A DNA stretch of 44,862 bases from Caldilineaceae bacterium bin34. Its GTDB lineage: Bacteria; Chloroflexota; Anaerolineae; Caldilineales; Caldilineaceae. The notes under the pieces were generated by a model that worked only from the letters and a program-made list of their open reading frames with translations, made no database searches and was not told the DNA's origin. This document shows positions 26,041 to 35,790 of the stretch, one piece after another. Positions within the stretch are counted from its first letter, which is position 1; each line of letters starts with the position of its first letter. The stretch spans positions 1 through 44,862 of the forward strand of contig MPMO01000040.1 in the NCBI GenBank assembly GCA_002238555.1. Reading direction: 5' to 3'. A program made the translations under genes and the position numbers.

Positions 26041-27778
26041 TCAACGCGATCCCCGCGGTTTCCGGTCAATCTCCGGGTAGTGTTCCCGTACCAACCGCAT
26101 GGCCACCTGGTCCCCTTGTTGCTCGGCCTTTTTGAATGCCCGGACAAAACCCTTGCGCGCGGCATTCGTGCGTCCCGTGTGCGCGTGAGCCACAGCCAGA
26201 TAGCAGATTGCCTGGCAGTCGGCGGGGTTGTGGGACAACACAAACTCAAGCTCGGGCATCGCCTGCTCGTATTCTCCCTGCTTGACCCAAAGTCCCCCGC
26301 GGAGCGCCTTTGCGTCAAGGTTGTCCGGTATTTGCGCCAGCACCTTGCCCAAGTCGGAATGCGCCTGGTCGAAGTTGCCAAGTCCGACGTGGACCGCGGC
26401 ACGCGCGCGCAGGACATGCATGTTGGTGGGGGCCATCAGCATCGCCTTGTTGAGATTCTCCAAGGCCTCCGCATAGAGCTGCCGGTCGGTCTGAATCCGT
26501 CCCTTGGCGAGATACGGGCTGGCATCACCGAGCTTGAAGTCAATGACCGCGTCGAAGTCGGCCATTGCCTCGTCGTACCTGTCCATCAGCAGCCGCACCA
26601 TCCCTCGTTGCATGTAAGCCGTCACGTCGTGCGGCTGCTCCGCAATCAGGTAGCTGAAATCCTCTTCGGCCTTGTCCAGTTCGCGGCACACCTGCCTAAC
26701 CAAGCCCCGATGGTGTCGGACCTTGACATTGAGCGGGAAGTCCGGGAACCGTTCCACAAGGGGGTTCAGGCCCTGCAAGGCCTCGGCGCGCCTGTCGTCA
26801 AGAAACAAGATGTTGGATTTGAGGAGGTGGGCATCGATACCGTCTGGATCGAGTTCGACGGCACGGTCCACCGCTTTCCGGGCCGTCTTGTAACTGCCCG
26901 TGAACATGGCGGCACGTGCCCTTTGGTAGTGGGCATCGACATAAGCGGGGTTTTTGTTCGGCGGCCCGGTCCCCCGCTTTCCGGTCCGTCTTGTAACTGC
27001 CCGTGAACATGGCGGCACGTGCCCTTTGGTAGTGGGCATCGACATAGGCGGGTTTGTGCTCAAGCGCCCGGTCCAGCAATCCGTCGGCCAGGAAGTATTC
27101 CTCGTCTCCAATCATGCAACTTGCCAGAGCCACCAGAGCCGGTGCGTATCCGGGATCCAGTTCAAGCGCCCGGGCAAACTGCTTCACGGCCGCGTCCTCG
27201 GCTTTCCCATGATGAGAGCCGACGGGGACTATGATCTCGGTGCGAGGCCAACGCGGGTCCAACTTCATGGCCCGTTCCAGATCCATGTAAGGGGCGTACA
27301 CAGCGGACAGCCAAAGGTGCGCCAGTCCACGGACCACGTGGACCGGCGCATAGCCCGGGTCGCACTTCGAAGCCCTGGCGAAGTCCCTGAAGGCCTTTCG
27401 CCTCTGTCCCAGGTACAGTCTGGCAATGCCTCGGTAGGTGTATCGGAAGGCCGAAGGCTCATCGTCCACAATGCGATCCAACAGGTGGATCAGGAGTTTG
27501 GATGACTGGGAGGCCGGCCGCGCCGACAGGTTGATCCCGACGCGGATGGTTTCGGCCTGCGCGCGTCCTTCCGGCTTCTCCGGCTTGGCAGCCGCAGTCG
27601 GGTCCGCGCCCGCCACAGCCCGGTTCGCCGCGTGTCTGACGTTGTCCAGGAAGAAGTAGGCTTGGAACGGATAGGCGAGGTCCAGTTCCGCTTCCGATTC
27701 ATATCCGATGACCAGCGGAAATTCGGCATCCGATCCCTTGGACCGCGCCGTCCAGCGTCGTTTGAGTACACCAAGCAT
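26041..27778 (-). pseudogene. TPR-repeat protein, frameshifted paralogue
   Basis: The start at 27778 gives MLGVLKRRW and a unique N-terminal part with an AYPFQAYFF segment matching the NPLQANRFF segment of the paralogue at 23189-24790. TPR units follow (ALELDPGYAPALVALASC and similar). Near 26885-27053 one TPR unit is duplicated (period 103 bases; 34 codons would be 102), and the extra base, in a G4-T5 stretch near 26947-26955, shifts the frame. Reading resumes in the second frame and runs in family order to the stop at 26041. Without that base the protein would have one extra TPR and be close to the paralogue in length. A sequencing error is possible. Confidence 0.8.
26885..27053 (-). repeat. 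duplicated TPR unit, period 103 bp
   Basis: gtcttgtaactgcccgtgaa starts at 26885 and 26988; about 65 bases of the two copies are nearly identical. Confidence 0.9.
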
Positions 27779-27949
27779 GCTGTGAAATTAGTCTGTTGCA
27801 ACGGTGCCTGACAGGCTCCGACCCGTCCCTTGCCGGCAAATCGATTGTACAGAATCCCAGTTCGAGGCCCCGATGCGGCGGGCTCTGGAGAGCAAGGACC
27901 CAGACATCATTCCGATCGGGCATGCAGCTCAAACAGGGCAGGTCGAGTG

Positions 27950-28105
27950 ATGGCAGCCCGTCGAAAGTCGAGACGCACCCGGTCCCGGCCCGTGTGCAAA
28001 CTCAGACTGCCAGCTGTTCGGAATCCAGTAACTCCCAACAAGAACCAGTGGTGTGCCGTGTGGTACCATGTGGTAACCCCGTCGGCGATAGCATTGCCGA
28101 CCTGA
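27950..28105 (+). CDS. possible small basic protein or structured RNA
   Basis: A 51-codon frame starts at ATG 27950 (GGGCAGG about 8 nt upstream) and stops directly before a strong terminator. The product would be basic at its start (ARRKSRRTRSR) with a Trp/Cys-rich end (NQWCAVWYH). No family is recognised. The 3' half also folds into small hairpins (GGTACC...GGTAACC and GTCGGC...GCCGAC), so a small RNA ending at the terminator is an equal alternative. Confidence 0.3.
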   Translation: MAARRKSRRTRSRPVCKLRLPAVRNPVTPNKNQWCAVWYHVVTPSAIALPT

Positions 28106-28134
28106 CGCCCCGTCGGTTGACGGGGCGTTTTCTT
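28106..28134 (+). terminator. rho-independent terminator
   Basis: CGCCCCGTC-ggtt-GACGGGGCG is a perfect 9-bp stem followed by TTTTCTT. It faces the plus strand, although the only plus-strand candidate upstream is the small ORF or RNA at 27950. Confidence 0.8.
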
Positions 28135-28161
28135 GCAGTCCAGACAGTTGCGATCGTCCCT

Positions 28162-28791
28162 TCAGTGCCAAGTGACAGGCCTCTGCAGCACATGCCCATG
28201 CGCGTTGGTTACTTGAGTCGGCAACTGACTGGACCGAAATTTCTTCTCTCCAATTGGAAATTGGACATGAGCAGTGTTGGCCAAGTCCCAGGAGCGCCGT
28301 TTGGGAGGGAAGGCCACACGCACTTCCTTGTCGGGGAATCGCTCGCGGACAGTTTGGATCGGTCCTGTCAAGTCACTGTCCGCGGAAACCAGAAAAGCTG
28401 TATCGAAGCTGTTTTCGTAAGCATCCACAACCAGCTGGACCGCGATATTGACATCGCTCATCTTCTCTTCAGGACTTTTCCAAGCTGCACCGCACTGCCG
28501 ACACTGGATGGTTTTGTTGACCCACTTTCCGTGGTGAATGGTCAGTTGCGGCAGTGTTGCCAGAGCATCCAGATAGATCTGTTGCCGCCGGGCAGCATCC
28601 TTGCCCCGTCCTTGAAGCACAGGTGCCGTGAAATAGTGAACCTGGTCCAGGAGCATCGCCGGGTTGGCAGGGAGCAGATTGCAAGCCAACATGCATGGAT
28701 CCAACCAATAGTATCGCTTCCATCCCTTGTCCTTGAGGCCGTGGAAGAGGTTGAATCCATCAATGTAGACTACGGCGCGTTTCGGCGGCAT
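28162..28791 (-). CDS. NYN-domain (PIN-like) putative RNase
   Basis: 209 residues from the ATG at 28791, which has GAGAAG 6 nt upstream; ATG 28797 is too close to that site. VYIDGFNLFHG near residue 8 carries the first catalytic Asp and Asn. KMSDVNIAVQLVVDAY and LVSADSDLTGPI carry the later acidic residues of the NYN/LabA-like (DUF88) fold, a metal-dependent RNase family. A CRQC pair near residues 100-103 may add a zinc site. It lies downstream of the type I-G interference genes on the same strand, with a 281-base gap. A defence role is possible but not shown. Confidence 0.8.
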   Translation of the reverse strand: MPPKRAVVYIDGFNLFHGLKDKGWKRYYWLDPCMLACNLLPANPAMLLDQVHYFTAPVLQGRGKDAARRQQIYLDALATLPQLTIHHGKWVNKTIQCRQCGAAWKSPEEKMSDVNIAVQLVVDAYENSFDTAFLVSADSDLTGPIQTVRERFPDKEVRVAFPPKRRSWDLANTAHVQFPIGEKKFRSSQLPTQVTNAHGHVLQRPVTWH

Positions 28792-29072
28792 TAGCATCTT
28801 CTCGTTACAGGTTCAGGCATGCAACTGTTGAGGACGATCGACCCGTGTTCGTTCTCCGACGCTTCAGAACTGACCAAAGCTGCCCTTCGAGCCACCATGT
28901 CGCTCTTTGACCCAGACTTGCCAGCATTGGTCCGAGACTGAGCACGTTGGCAAACACATCGCCTGACGCTGCCCTTGAACAATCGGCAATCGAATACGGC
29001 AAGACCCCTATCGACTATCCAAACATCTGTCGACAACACCTTGGGACACGGGCACTGGGCGACGCGAACGAT

Positions 29073-30023
29073 TTATTGGTATGCGGATGCCTGCCATACC
29101 GTCTCCGCCGGTCCGAAGGTACCGTATCCTCCCTGGGAAGATCGCCGAATGGACGACGCATGGACCGAGGCAACACCCCATGCCGTGTACCAGCGTTCCC
29201 TCTCGGTGGCACCAGATGCATCAGGCGATCCGCTCGCGTGAGCCAACAACGATTTGACCGCACGGCCGGAGGCCGGTTTGTGCCACAGAGGCCAAGTAAA
29301 ACGGGCACGCGTCCAAATCCCCGAACAACCCTGCGTCAGTGTTCGCGCGCGTCCAGCAAAGCGGCCTGCAAATGCGGGGTACCGACTCAAGCCCAGCAAC
29401 GCCAGTCCCTCGGGCCCCGGATTGGTCAGTTTCTTATCCTTCGACGGATTCCCGGCGGACAGAGCATAATCCCGATCGTCAACGACATCCCACATCAGCG
29501 ATGGCAACCGGCTTCCATAGCTCCAGGGACCATCCAGACCCTCTAGGACATCTTCAACCGTGGCTCCTTCGAAGATTTCGCGTGCCATCGCCAAAAATGC
29601 CTGCTGACCAGCGGTGAAGTACAGATCCGTCGGTTTGGCCGCTCCCTTATTGTCCAGACTCCCCTCCGCAACCAAAGCTGCACTCAACTGCGCACCGTCC
29701 GTCACCTGCCGTGAAAGATCCAGATAAGTCCGGATTTCAGCTCTGTCGAGCTTGAGAGTGTCGGCTTTGGCCTGCGGAATACCGAGGCGGTCAGCAGGGT
29801 TTAGGATTGGACTGGCAAGCCAACTTGCAAACACCCCTGTGGCGCGTGCAGCAATGTCACAGGGCGTGACATCCTCGTTGACCACGGCGGCGGGCGAAAC
29901 TCCCGTTTTCCACCAGAGACGGGACTGGAGACCAGTCTCCAAGAGTACAACCTGAACACCCAAGGCAGCCAGAAATCCCAATGGATTCGTACCCACGAGC
30001 CCGGGCAACAATGTTCCCTTCAC
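29073..30023 (-). CDS. csb3: type I-G Cascade large-subunit candidate (Csb3-like Cas8)
   Basis: 316 residues from the GTG at 30023, whose GTGA overlaps the cas3 stop; GGAGG lies 5 nt upstream. The N-terminus LPGLVGTNPLGFLAALGV matches the start expected for the Csb3/Cas8 subunit of I-U/I-G loci, and the gene is the fourth member of the csb1-csb2-cas3 operon, where this subunit is expected. The rest is divergent, as is usual for large subunits, with Trp-rich blocks near the middle (GPWSYGSRLPSLMWD). It probably contributes to PAM recognition in Cascade. Csx17 is the alternative large subunit in this subtype but is longer. Confidence 0.7.
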   Translation of the reverse strand: MKGTLLPGLVGTNPLGFLAALGVQVVLLETGLQSRLWWKTGVSPAAVVNEDVTPCDIAARATGVFASWLASPILNPADRLGIPQAKADTLKLDRAEIRTYLDLSRQVTDGAQLSAALVAEGSLDNKGAAKPTDLYFTAGQQAFLAMAREIFEGATVEDVLEGLDGPWSYGSRLPSLMWDVVDDRDYALSAGNPSKDKKLTNPGPEGLALLGLSRYPAFAGRFAGRARTLTQGCSGIWTRARFTWPLWHKPASGRAVKSLLAHASGSPDASGATERERWYTAWGVASVHASSIRRSSQGGYGTFGPAETVWQASAYQ

Positions 30024-32809
30024 TGTTCCTCCGCTTCAATTTCGCTCTGCTTGTGATCGGCCAATCTCAGGATCGCCTCCAACCAGGCCAATCCGTGGTA
30101 CCCGTACCGTTCAATCAGCTTCCAGAAGCGATCGGTCATATCCAGCGCCAGTGAACTTCCAGCCAGATCCGTAGTCGATCGGAGAGTCTGTCCCTCGAAT
30201 TTATATGTCGGTTCCTGCGGATCTTCGTCCGGGACAACGGGCAGGAAGGGACGTCCCCAGCCATGGTGAGTGCTGATCAGATGAAGAACCAGATCCCTGT
30301 CGTGCGCGTCAGCTAGTAGGCCCGGTGCGGACCCGAGCATGGCCACACTCGTGATTTCGTGGCGTGGGCCGTTGATCCGAACCCGTTTCGCTTCCGGTAA
30401 CGACTTGGCTAATGGTTCCTCCTCCTCGAGCATCGCCAGTGCCACAGGATCGCCCCCCACCATTTGCCACTGAAATCGAGGGTCCGCCTTGCCGATGTCG
30501 TGAAGCTTCCCTGCCAGACAAATGTCATCCTGCAGTTCCTGCGGAAGTCCCAGCCTTTCGGCAAATAGGGATGCTCGCCTCGCAACACCCGCGAGATGGT
30601 CTCTCAGAGGTATACCCGTGCCAATCAGGGAGTGCATGTAGTCTGACCCGTCCCAGGCATCGCTGTCCACCACAGGTCTGCCTGAGGATGCAGGCCGGGG
30701 ACCTTTATGGATCTGGCTAAGTATGTAGTACTTCCCGGAGTTAACCGGATCTCGACGAAATCCCTGGCACAGCAGTTTCTTGGCAGCTTGTGCCTGCCAA
30801 CCCTCTGTTTCGGACTCGCTGTACTGCATCTGCTCCAACCAATCCCGGATGCGCTCCTCGATCGGTTCGATGTCTACTTCATCCAAGTCGGGTAACGGAG
30901 GATCTTCGAAGTAGAGAAGGCGCTGATCGAGCCTCAATGTGACCTTCCTTCCGTGCTCCAACTGGGCATAGTCCCCTAGATCAGCCACCGGTTCGTCTGC
31001 CTCTGGATCCCAAGTGCCGGATCGGATGCCCCCCCTCTCCGGATCCACCAGCAGAATGTCACCGGGCCGAATGTCTCTCACCCTAATGGGTACCGGTTCC
31101 TTGTCGGAACCTTCCCACCGCAAACACCCGGTCTCTTTGTCTCCATCACCGTCGAATCCCGTTTCGTCTCCCCGATCAACATCCGCGAAGTCGGTCGCTA
31201 CCGTTCCCGACAACCAAGCACGCACGGCACCAATGGGGACCTGAAGGTATTCGGCTTGACGGGGCGGTACCAGGCGCATCGCGTCGATTGTCCTGTCCCA
31301 TCGCCAGACCAGCGAGACATCGGCTGGACTATCCTCTTCCATGCCGTGAAGAAACGACGTCAACTCCGGTTGAATGGGCGGCTGGGGATTGGTCTGACAC
31401 CAGACATCCAAGTGGGACTTCAGCAACAATGGGGCTTGATCACGAGGGGCGCGTGTCTCTTCACTGGTGCTTTCTCGCCAAACTATGTCGGTCAGTTCAA
31501 TGATTTCACCCTCTACGCGACCTAACAGGCGCGTCCAAGTGGCCTTGACCGCATCACCGTACACCGGATCCGGTTTCTTGGAGTTCATGGAAGTCTTGAC
31601 ACCCAGGATCCAAGCCTGTGCGGGAGTACCCGTGCGTTCCTGGAAAATACCGCGCCGATCAAGCCTGCCGAAACGCTGGCGCAGGCTGTCGATTGGCGCG
31701 CATTCGGTAATGAGCGAGTCAAAGCTAAAGTCAGCGCCGACTTCAATGGCCTGGGTGGCGACCACCGGTGTAATCCCGTTGCGTCCCACTTCCCTGTCGG
31801 GCTTCAGCAAGGGGCCGGTTGTGTCCAGCACCGCGAGCCGATCCAGTGGTCGCATGCGCCCGGTGATCAAATGTGCCTCAAAGCCTGCTTCACACAGGGT
31901 TCTATGCACGTCGCGGGCGGTGCCCACACGGTTAACCACAATTCCTACGGTATGACCGTTCGATGCAGCATGACTCTTATTAATTGAGTTCATGATCCGC
32001 AGAACGCTCTTTGGGACCCCGCGCACGTTCGGGACGTCCACCAACGTTGCCTCTTTTCGAGCTTCCACTCGGCGACGCAACTCCTCACAAGACGTATCTT
32101 CCGCCTCCAAGGTGAATCGCTCCATGCTTTCATCGACTGTAGCCGACATTTGCACCACCTGAAAACGCCGTGGAAGTTGGCCGGACAGGTCCGATCTTGT
32201 CTGTCTGTCAACCTCCTGGAGTGTTTCCGCGAAGGGGGCGCTGAGATGTACCTCGTCCAGAATCACCAGACAGTCATTCCCTGCCAAGCCGGCATGAATG
32301 GGTTGCATACGCGGCCGGACGCCGTAACCACGAAACAACAGGCGCGAACCGAACTGATCCACTGTCGATACCACAACCCACGGCCGATCAGGTTGACGCG
32401 CCCACTGGTTGTCCAATGGGATTCCACCTCTCAGTGCCGCCACTTCCAATGGTTCTCCATCGCTCAAACCGGCGAGCCGCGCCTTGACTGCCCCCAGAAC
32501 ACCCGAATCAGCACCCGCGACGCGATCACGGATGCATCTGGCCCGTTCGCACACTTGGTCAACCACAATCCGCCGATCGATCACAAAGACCGTCCGACGG
32601 GGGAACGACACGGGATCGACAGCGAGGCAGAAGACAGCCGTGTCCAGGACCGCCGTCTTGCCGGTGCCCGTTGGGAGGGCGATTACAGGTGGCCAGGTCT
32701 TGCGTTCAAGGACCAACCGTGTTAACCGATGCTGCCAAGGAAACGGTGGATAGCCGTGGATTTCCTCGAAGAAGGCGGGGAAGTCTGCTGCCGTCAAGTC
32801 TCTATTCAT
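30020..32809 (-). CDS. cas3: Cas3 helicase-nuclease, type I-G (C-terminal HD)
   Basis: 929 residues from the ATG at 32809, which overlaps the csb2 stop (a GTG at 32818 is an alternative). The helicase comes first: ALPTGTGKT (Walker A, near residue 45), VILDEVHLSAPF (DEVH box), a TATVDES-like motif III (MSATVDES), QAIEVGADF, and motif VI (LRQRFGRLDRRG). The HD nuclease is at the C-terminus: GVARRASLF, then LAGKLHDIGKADPRFQ near 770, RHEITS, and HHGWGRP. The helicase-then-HD order is the hallmark of type I-G (I-U) Cas3, opposite to most Cas3 proteins. It unwinds and degrades target DNA recruited by Cascade. Confidence 0.93.
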   Translation of the reverse strand: MNRDLTAADFPAFFEEIHGYPPFPWQHRLTRLVLERKTWPPVIALPTGTGKTAVLDTAVFCLAVDPVSFPRRTVFVIDRRIVVDQVCERARCIRDRVAGADSGVLGAVKARLAGLSDGEPLEVAALRGGIPLDNQWARQPDRPWVVVSTVDQFGSRLLFRGYGVRPRMQPIHAGLAGNDCLVILDEVHLSAPFAETLQEVDRQTRSDLSGQLPRRFQVVQMSATVDESMERFTLEAEDTSCEELRRRVEARKEATLVDVPNVRGVPKSVLRIMNSINKSHAASNGHTVGIVVNRVGTARDVHRTLCEAGFEAHLITGRMRPLDRLAVLDTTGPLLKPDREVGRNGITPVVATQAIEVGADFSFDSLITECAPIDSLRQRFGRLDRRGIFQERTGTPAQAWILGVKTSMNSKKPDPVYGDAVKATWTRLLGRVEGEIIELTDIVWRESTSEETRAPRDQAPLLLKSHLDVWCQTNPQPPIQPELTSFLHGMEEDSPADVSLVWRWDRTIDAMRLVPPRQAEYLQVPIGAVRAWLSGTVATDFADVDRGDETGFDGDGDKETGCLRWEGSDKEPVPIRVRDIRPGDILLVDPERGGIRSGTWDPEADEPVADLGDYAQLEHGRKVTLRLDQRLLYFEDPPLPDLDEVDIEPIEERIRDWLEQMQYSESETEGWQAQAAKKLLCQGFRRDPVNSGKYYILSQIHKGPRPASSGRPVVDSDAWDGSDYMHSLIGTGIPLRDHLAGVARRASLFAERLGLPQELQDDICLAGKLHDIGKADPRFQWQMVGGDPVALAMLEEEEPLAKSLPEAKRVRINGPRHEITSVAMLGSAPGLLADAHDRDLVLHLISTHHGWGRPFLPVVPDEDPQEPTYKFEGQTLRSTTDLAGSSLALDMTDRFWKLIERYGYHGLAWLEAILRLADHKQSEIEAEEQ

Positions 32810-34490
32810 GGCTCTCACCTTCCGTCGGCCTCTCGGGTTCCGAAATTGGACGCATCAGTCCCAAGCCCGCGAAGCGACCGGCCCCCAACATCAGAGGTCC
32901 GCGGATTGGCTCATCGAATGTCAAAGCGGCATGTACCAATTGACGTCTGACCACCTCCCCCTGTTTGCCCTTGCGCTGAAAGGGAGGACAGTCTCTGACG
33001 TGCCTGGCACCCCGGATCAAGGGGCTCAGAGACAGATGAATGCTCACCGGTGCCGGCAAACCGACATGTTCACAGGAAACAACCACCGCCTCTTCAGCGG
33101 ACTGCCACGCCTTAGCCCGTGCCGCCGCGGTGCCTTCCGAAAGTCGACCGGGATGCTTTGGCAATGCGATCGGCGACACTGAAACCCACCGCAATGCCTC
33201 GCGACTCCAGACTTGGGACTGTAGTGTCCGAGCCTCGGCGGTTGCCAGCAGCCGCGTCAGACGGACCTTCACACTCCCGTCGGCCAACCGAAGTGTCGGG
33301 CGACGGTCTGCTGAATCTCTCTCCCAAGTTCCCACCGCGCGGTATATCACCTGTCGGCCTGCCTCGGACACTCCATCCGGTATCGACAGAGCCACACCCA
33401 TTACACGCCCGTCCGCGTGTCGGGGACCTACAAACGGCAGTGACAGGAAGGCCAAATGCGGCACATCCACCGGCTTGCCATCCGATCCGATTCCGCTGAT
33501 CTCGACGGGGATAGGTGTGACTGCATGTTGGATCACCGCATCCCTCATCGCTGAAGCCAACTCCGGGGCTCGCGTCACTGGCAACCAGCGTGATCCGTGC
33601 TCCAGTTCGAAGACGAGCCATTCTCCCGCGGTATTGGGCCTTTGGAACTGAACCGGCTCTTTAGGGGAGTCATCGCCCAGGCCATAGCTCGTCACAGTAA
33701 AGGGCAAGGAACGAGGCCCATTGCCTCCATGTCGTTCAAACAGCCGCTCCAGTTCCTTGAACTGACCCGGTTGCACAGTGCGGAGGTTCGTACCGTTCGC
33801 TGAACCGGGAAGCAAAGTGGCTTCGGGCAGATAATCAGCCAGCCGGCAGGCCACAAGACTGGAGGAATGGCCCAGTCGGGTAACGCGTGCAAGCAGATCA
33901 TCCAGCGCCTTCCGCATCTCGTCGGAGAGCACCGCATCCCAGAGATAGGTGACCTTGGGAACGACCGGGGACACGGAAGGGAAAAACCGTTCCTGCCGCA
34001 CACGTTGCTCCGGAAACATAGCCAAAGCGGTGCTTGGATTGGTCGTTCCCGCCTTTGTCACCTGGCTCTCAACGTTCCGAGACTTCATGAGCCTGGTTCG
34101 TATGCTCTGTGCCTTTCTCGACTGCTCGCCACTCGAGGCTATGGTCTGGCCAAGCTCACTCTCCAACTGCTGGATCTGACGGTATCTCCTCTCCTGCAAG
34201 GCGGTGCCGACAACAGTCGCATCGTTGACGGGCACAAAGTGGGAAACCACTCGGCGGTGCTCGGCTCCGCTCGCGGCGATCGCGGGCGGGCCCTGTTCCT
34301 CAAGCCATTCCAGGAGCCGACTCTCGTACGGTTCGCGCTCGTCCCGATCCGCCCAGGCATCCACCATCGCCGAGAACAATCTGGCGGGATGGGGCGGCCA
34401 CTCTCCCGCTCGGCGGTTGTTGTACGCGGTGGCGACGTACCGGCCGGTCAGGAAATTCACTTCGATTCCGAACTTGGACAGGGACGTCAT
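32802..34490 (-). CDS. csb2: Csb2, Cas5-Cas6-type subunit of type I-G
   Basis: 562 residues, GSU0054-type. The ATG at 34490 is 3 nt after the csb1 stop, and the end overlaps cas3. N-terminal RAMP strand FGIEVNFLTGRYVAT is followed by EWPPHPARLFSAMVDAW, the typical opening block. Later come LAFLSLPFVGPRHADGRVMGVALSIP and a C-terminal glycine-rich loop (GAGRFAGLGLM). In this subtype the protein combines the crRNA 5'-handle-capping Cas5 role with the pre-crRNA processing Cas6 role. A second, shorter and divergent relative is encoded at 36139-37605. Confidence 0.9.
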   Translation of the reverse strand: MTSLSKFGIEVNFLTGRYVATAYNNRRAGEWPPHPARLFSAMVDAWADRDEREPYESRLLEWLEEQGPPAIAASGAEHRRVVSHFVPVNDATVVGTALQERRYRQIQQLESELGQTIASSGEQSRKAQSIRTRLMKSRNVESQVTKAGTTNPSTALAMFPEQRVRQERFFPSVSPVVPKVTYLWDAVLSDEMRKALDDLLARVTRLGHSSSLVACRLADYLPEATLLPGSANGTNLRTVQPGQFKELERLFERHGGNGPRSLPFTVTSYGLGDDSPKEPVQFQRPNTAGEWLVFELEHGSRWLPVTRAPELASAMRDAVIQHAVTPIPVEISGIGSDGKPVDVPHLAFLSLPFVGPRHADGRVMGVALSIPDGVSEAGRQVIYRAVGTWERDSADRRPTLRLADGSVKVRLTRLLATAEARTLQSQVWSREALRWVSVSPIALPKHPGRLSEGTAAARAKAWQSAEEAVVVSCEHVGLPAPVSIHLSLSPLIRGARHVRDCPPFQRKGKQGEVVRRQLVHAALTFDEPIRGPLMLGAGRFAGLGLMRPISEPERPTEGESHE

Positions 34491-34493
34491 CGT

Positions 34494-35735
34494 TCACTCC
34501 GCGGCAGGGGACGCGGCGGCCTTCCGGCTGCGCCGCAGAAGTTCGATCAGCTTGGGTGCCGGCACCATTCGTATCTCGGCGGTCCCCCAACCCATCCCAG
34601 CCGCATCGGCACCGGCCGCGGCTGCCGCGAGGATTTCTGCCGCCGCATCACAGTCCAATGCCACTTCCTCGGCAGCTGATCCGTCCCGGTGCAGCAGTTC
34701 GAGGCGGGGCGCATGTTCAGGCAACAGAAGGCAGCGTGACCTTAGGTCGAAGTCCAATTCGTACTGGTAGGCGATGGCAGCGACACCCAGCGCCGCCACG
34801 GCGGTACGGGCAGCTGCCTCAGCATCACGATCGAATCCCCGAAAACGCAACCGCCGCAGGGCTGCGAAGGAAATCACCGTGGTCTGCCGGGCCTGGGAGA
34901 TGGTCACTCCGCCAGCCTGTGCATCGATGGAAGGCACGATGTTGCCATGGTTGATCTTCGAGGGTTGTCCCGGGGCTCCACTCGTACCGTGTCTCGATGC
35001 CAACACGGGTTTGCCCTTATTCGTTTCCGCTTCCTCAGGGTCAGTCGTCCAGACCTCTCGGGGATCGCGATGGTTGAAGACCTTGTCCTCATCGGCAACC
35101 CTTTCAACCAGCAGGGGATCGATCCTGCTACCCACCTTCACACCGACCGAAACATCCAAGCCCACGATCTCGGACACGTAGGCCCTTTGAAACTTGGAGC
35201 CTCGTCCTCCTTTCGGGCCCGTGGAATCCCATTGACCGAAGAGGAGGGCGGTGGGAGAGTAGCGAAACAGGGCCGTGGCGTTGCGCGGGGTCGCCTCGGT
35301 GATTGCCTGCCCCACAGGCGAAAGGCGGAACAGCGTACCGTCCAGCAGACTGTCCCGGAAGATTGCATCCGCGAGGCGATGCGGGGCCTCAAGGACGGTC
35401 AGCCGCTCATAGTCCGTAAGGCCGTCCGCGTCGGCAAAGTCCACATAGGGAACTGGGAACTTCAACTCACCCCGCTCCCAGCCCTCCAGCAGAGCCTGTT
35501 CCGCCCGATTGGCCTGCGACGCCACCGAGTCCAGCAGGACGGTGTCTGCGACTTCGGCAGAGCCCTCAACTCGCCGCTTCTCTACGGCATACTTGTGTTC
35601 AGCGTTGCTGTCGTACGATGGCGGAAAGATCTTGTCGCCCTTGCCGCCGGCCGGCTGCAGATTCAGGGATGAACGCAACGCCACCGCGCCACCGGCGACT
35701 GCGTCACGGAGATGTTCGTAAGTCAGTTTGGTCAT
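34494..35735 (-). CDS. csb1: Csb1, Cas7-type backbone subunit of type I-G
   Basis: 413 residues, GSU0053-type. It is the first gene of the interference operon, behind the promoter at 35791-35819. Typical blocks: LQPAGGKGDKIFPPSY near the N-terminus, then DSVASQANRAEQALL, HRLADAIFRDSLLDGTLF, ALLFGQWDS and KFQRAYVSEIVG. An Ala-rich stretch near residues 370-385 (AEILAAAAAGADAA) precedes the C-terminal strand. Several copies should coat the crRNA in the complex. No ribosome site is strong; GGTGG lies about 10 nt upstream. Confidence 0.93.
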   Translation of the reverse strand: MTKLTYEHLRDAVAGGAVALRSSLNLQPAGGKGDKIFPPSYDSNAEHKYAVEKRRVEGSAEVADTVLLDSVASQANRAEQALLEGWERGELKFPVPYVDFADADGLTDYERLTVLEAPHRLADAIFRDSLLDGTLFRLSPVGQAITEATPRNATALFRYSPTALLFGQWDSTGPKGGRGSKFQRAYVSEIVGLDVSVGVKVGSRIDPLLVERVADEDKVFNHRDPREVWTTDPEEAETNKGKPVLASRHGTSGAPGQPSKINHGNIVPSIDAQAGGVTISQARQTTVISFAALRRLRFRGFDRDAEAAARTAVAALGVAAIAYQYELDFDLRSRCLLLPEHAPRLELLHRDGSAAEEVALDCDAAAEILAAAAAGADAAGMGWGTAEIRMVPAPKLIELLRRSRKAAASPAAE

Positions 35736-35790
35736 TGGTAGGTAACCACCATTCAGTAAAATGCCGTTGCAGCGTGCAAGTGTAGCATAT

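Noticed and set aside
28947..29546. A 199-codon plus-strand frame over the cas8 gene
   Set aside because: Opposite strand of the cas8 gene, no domain, and against the direction of the operon.
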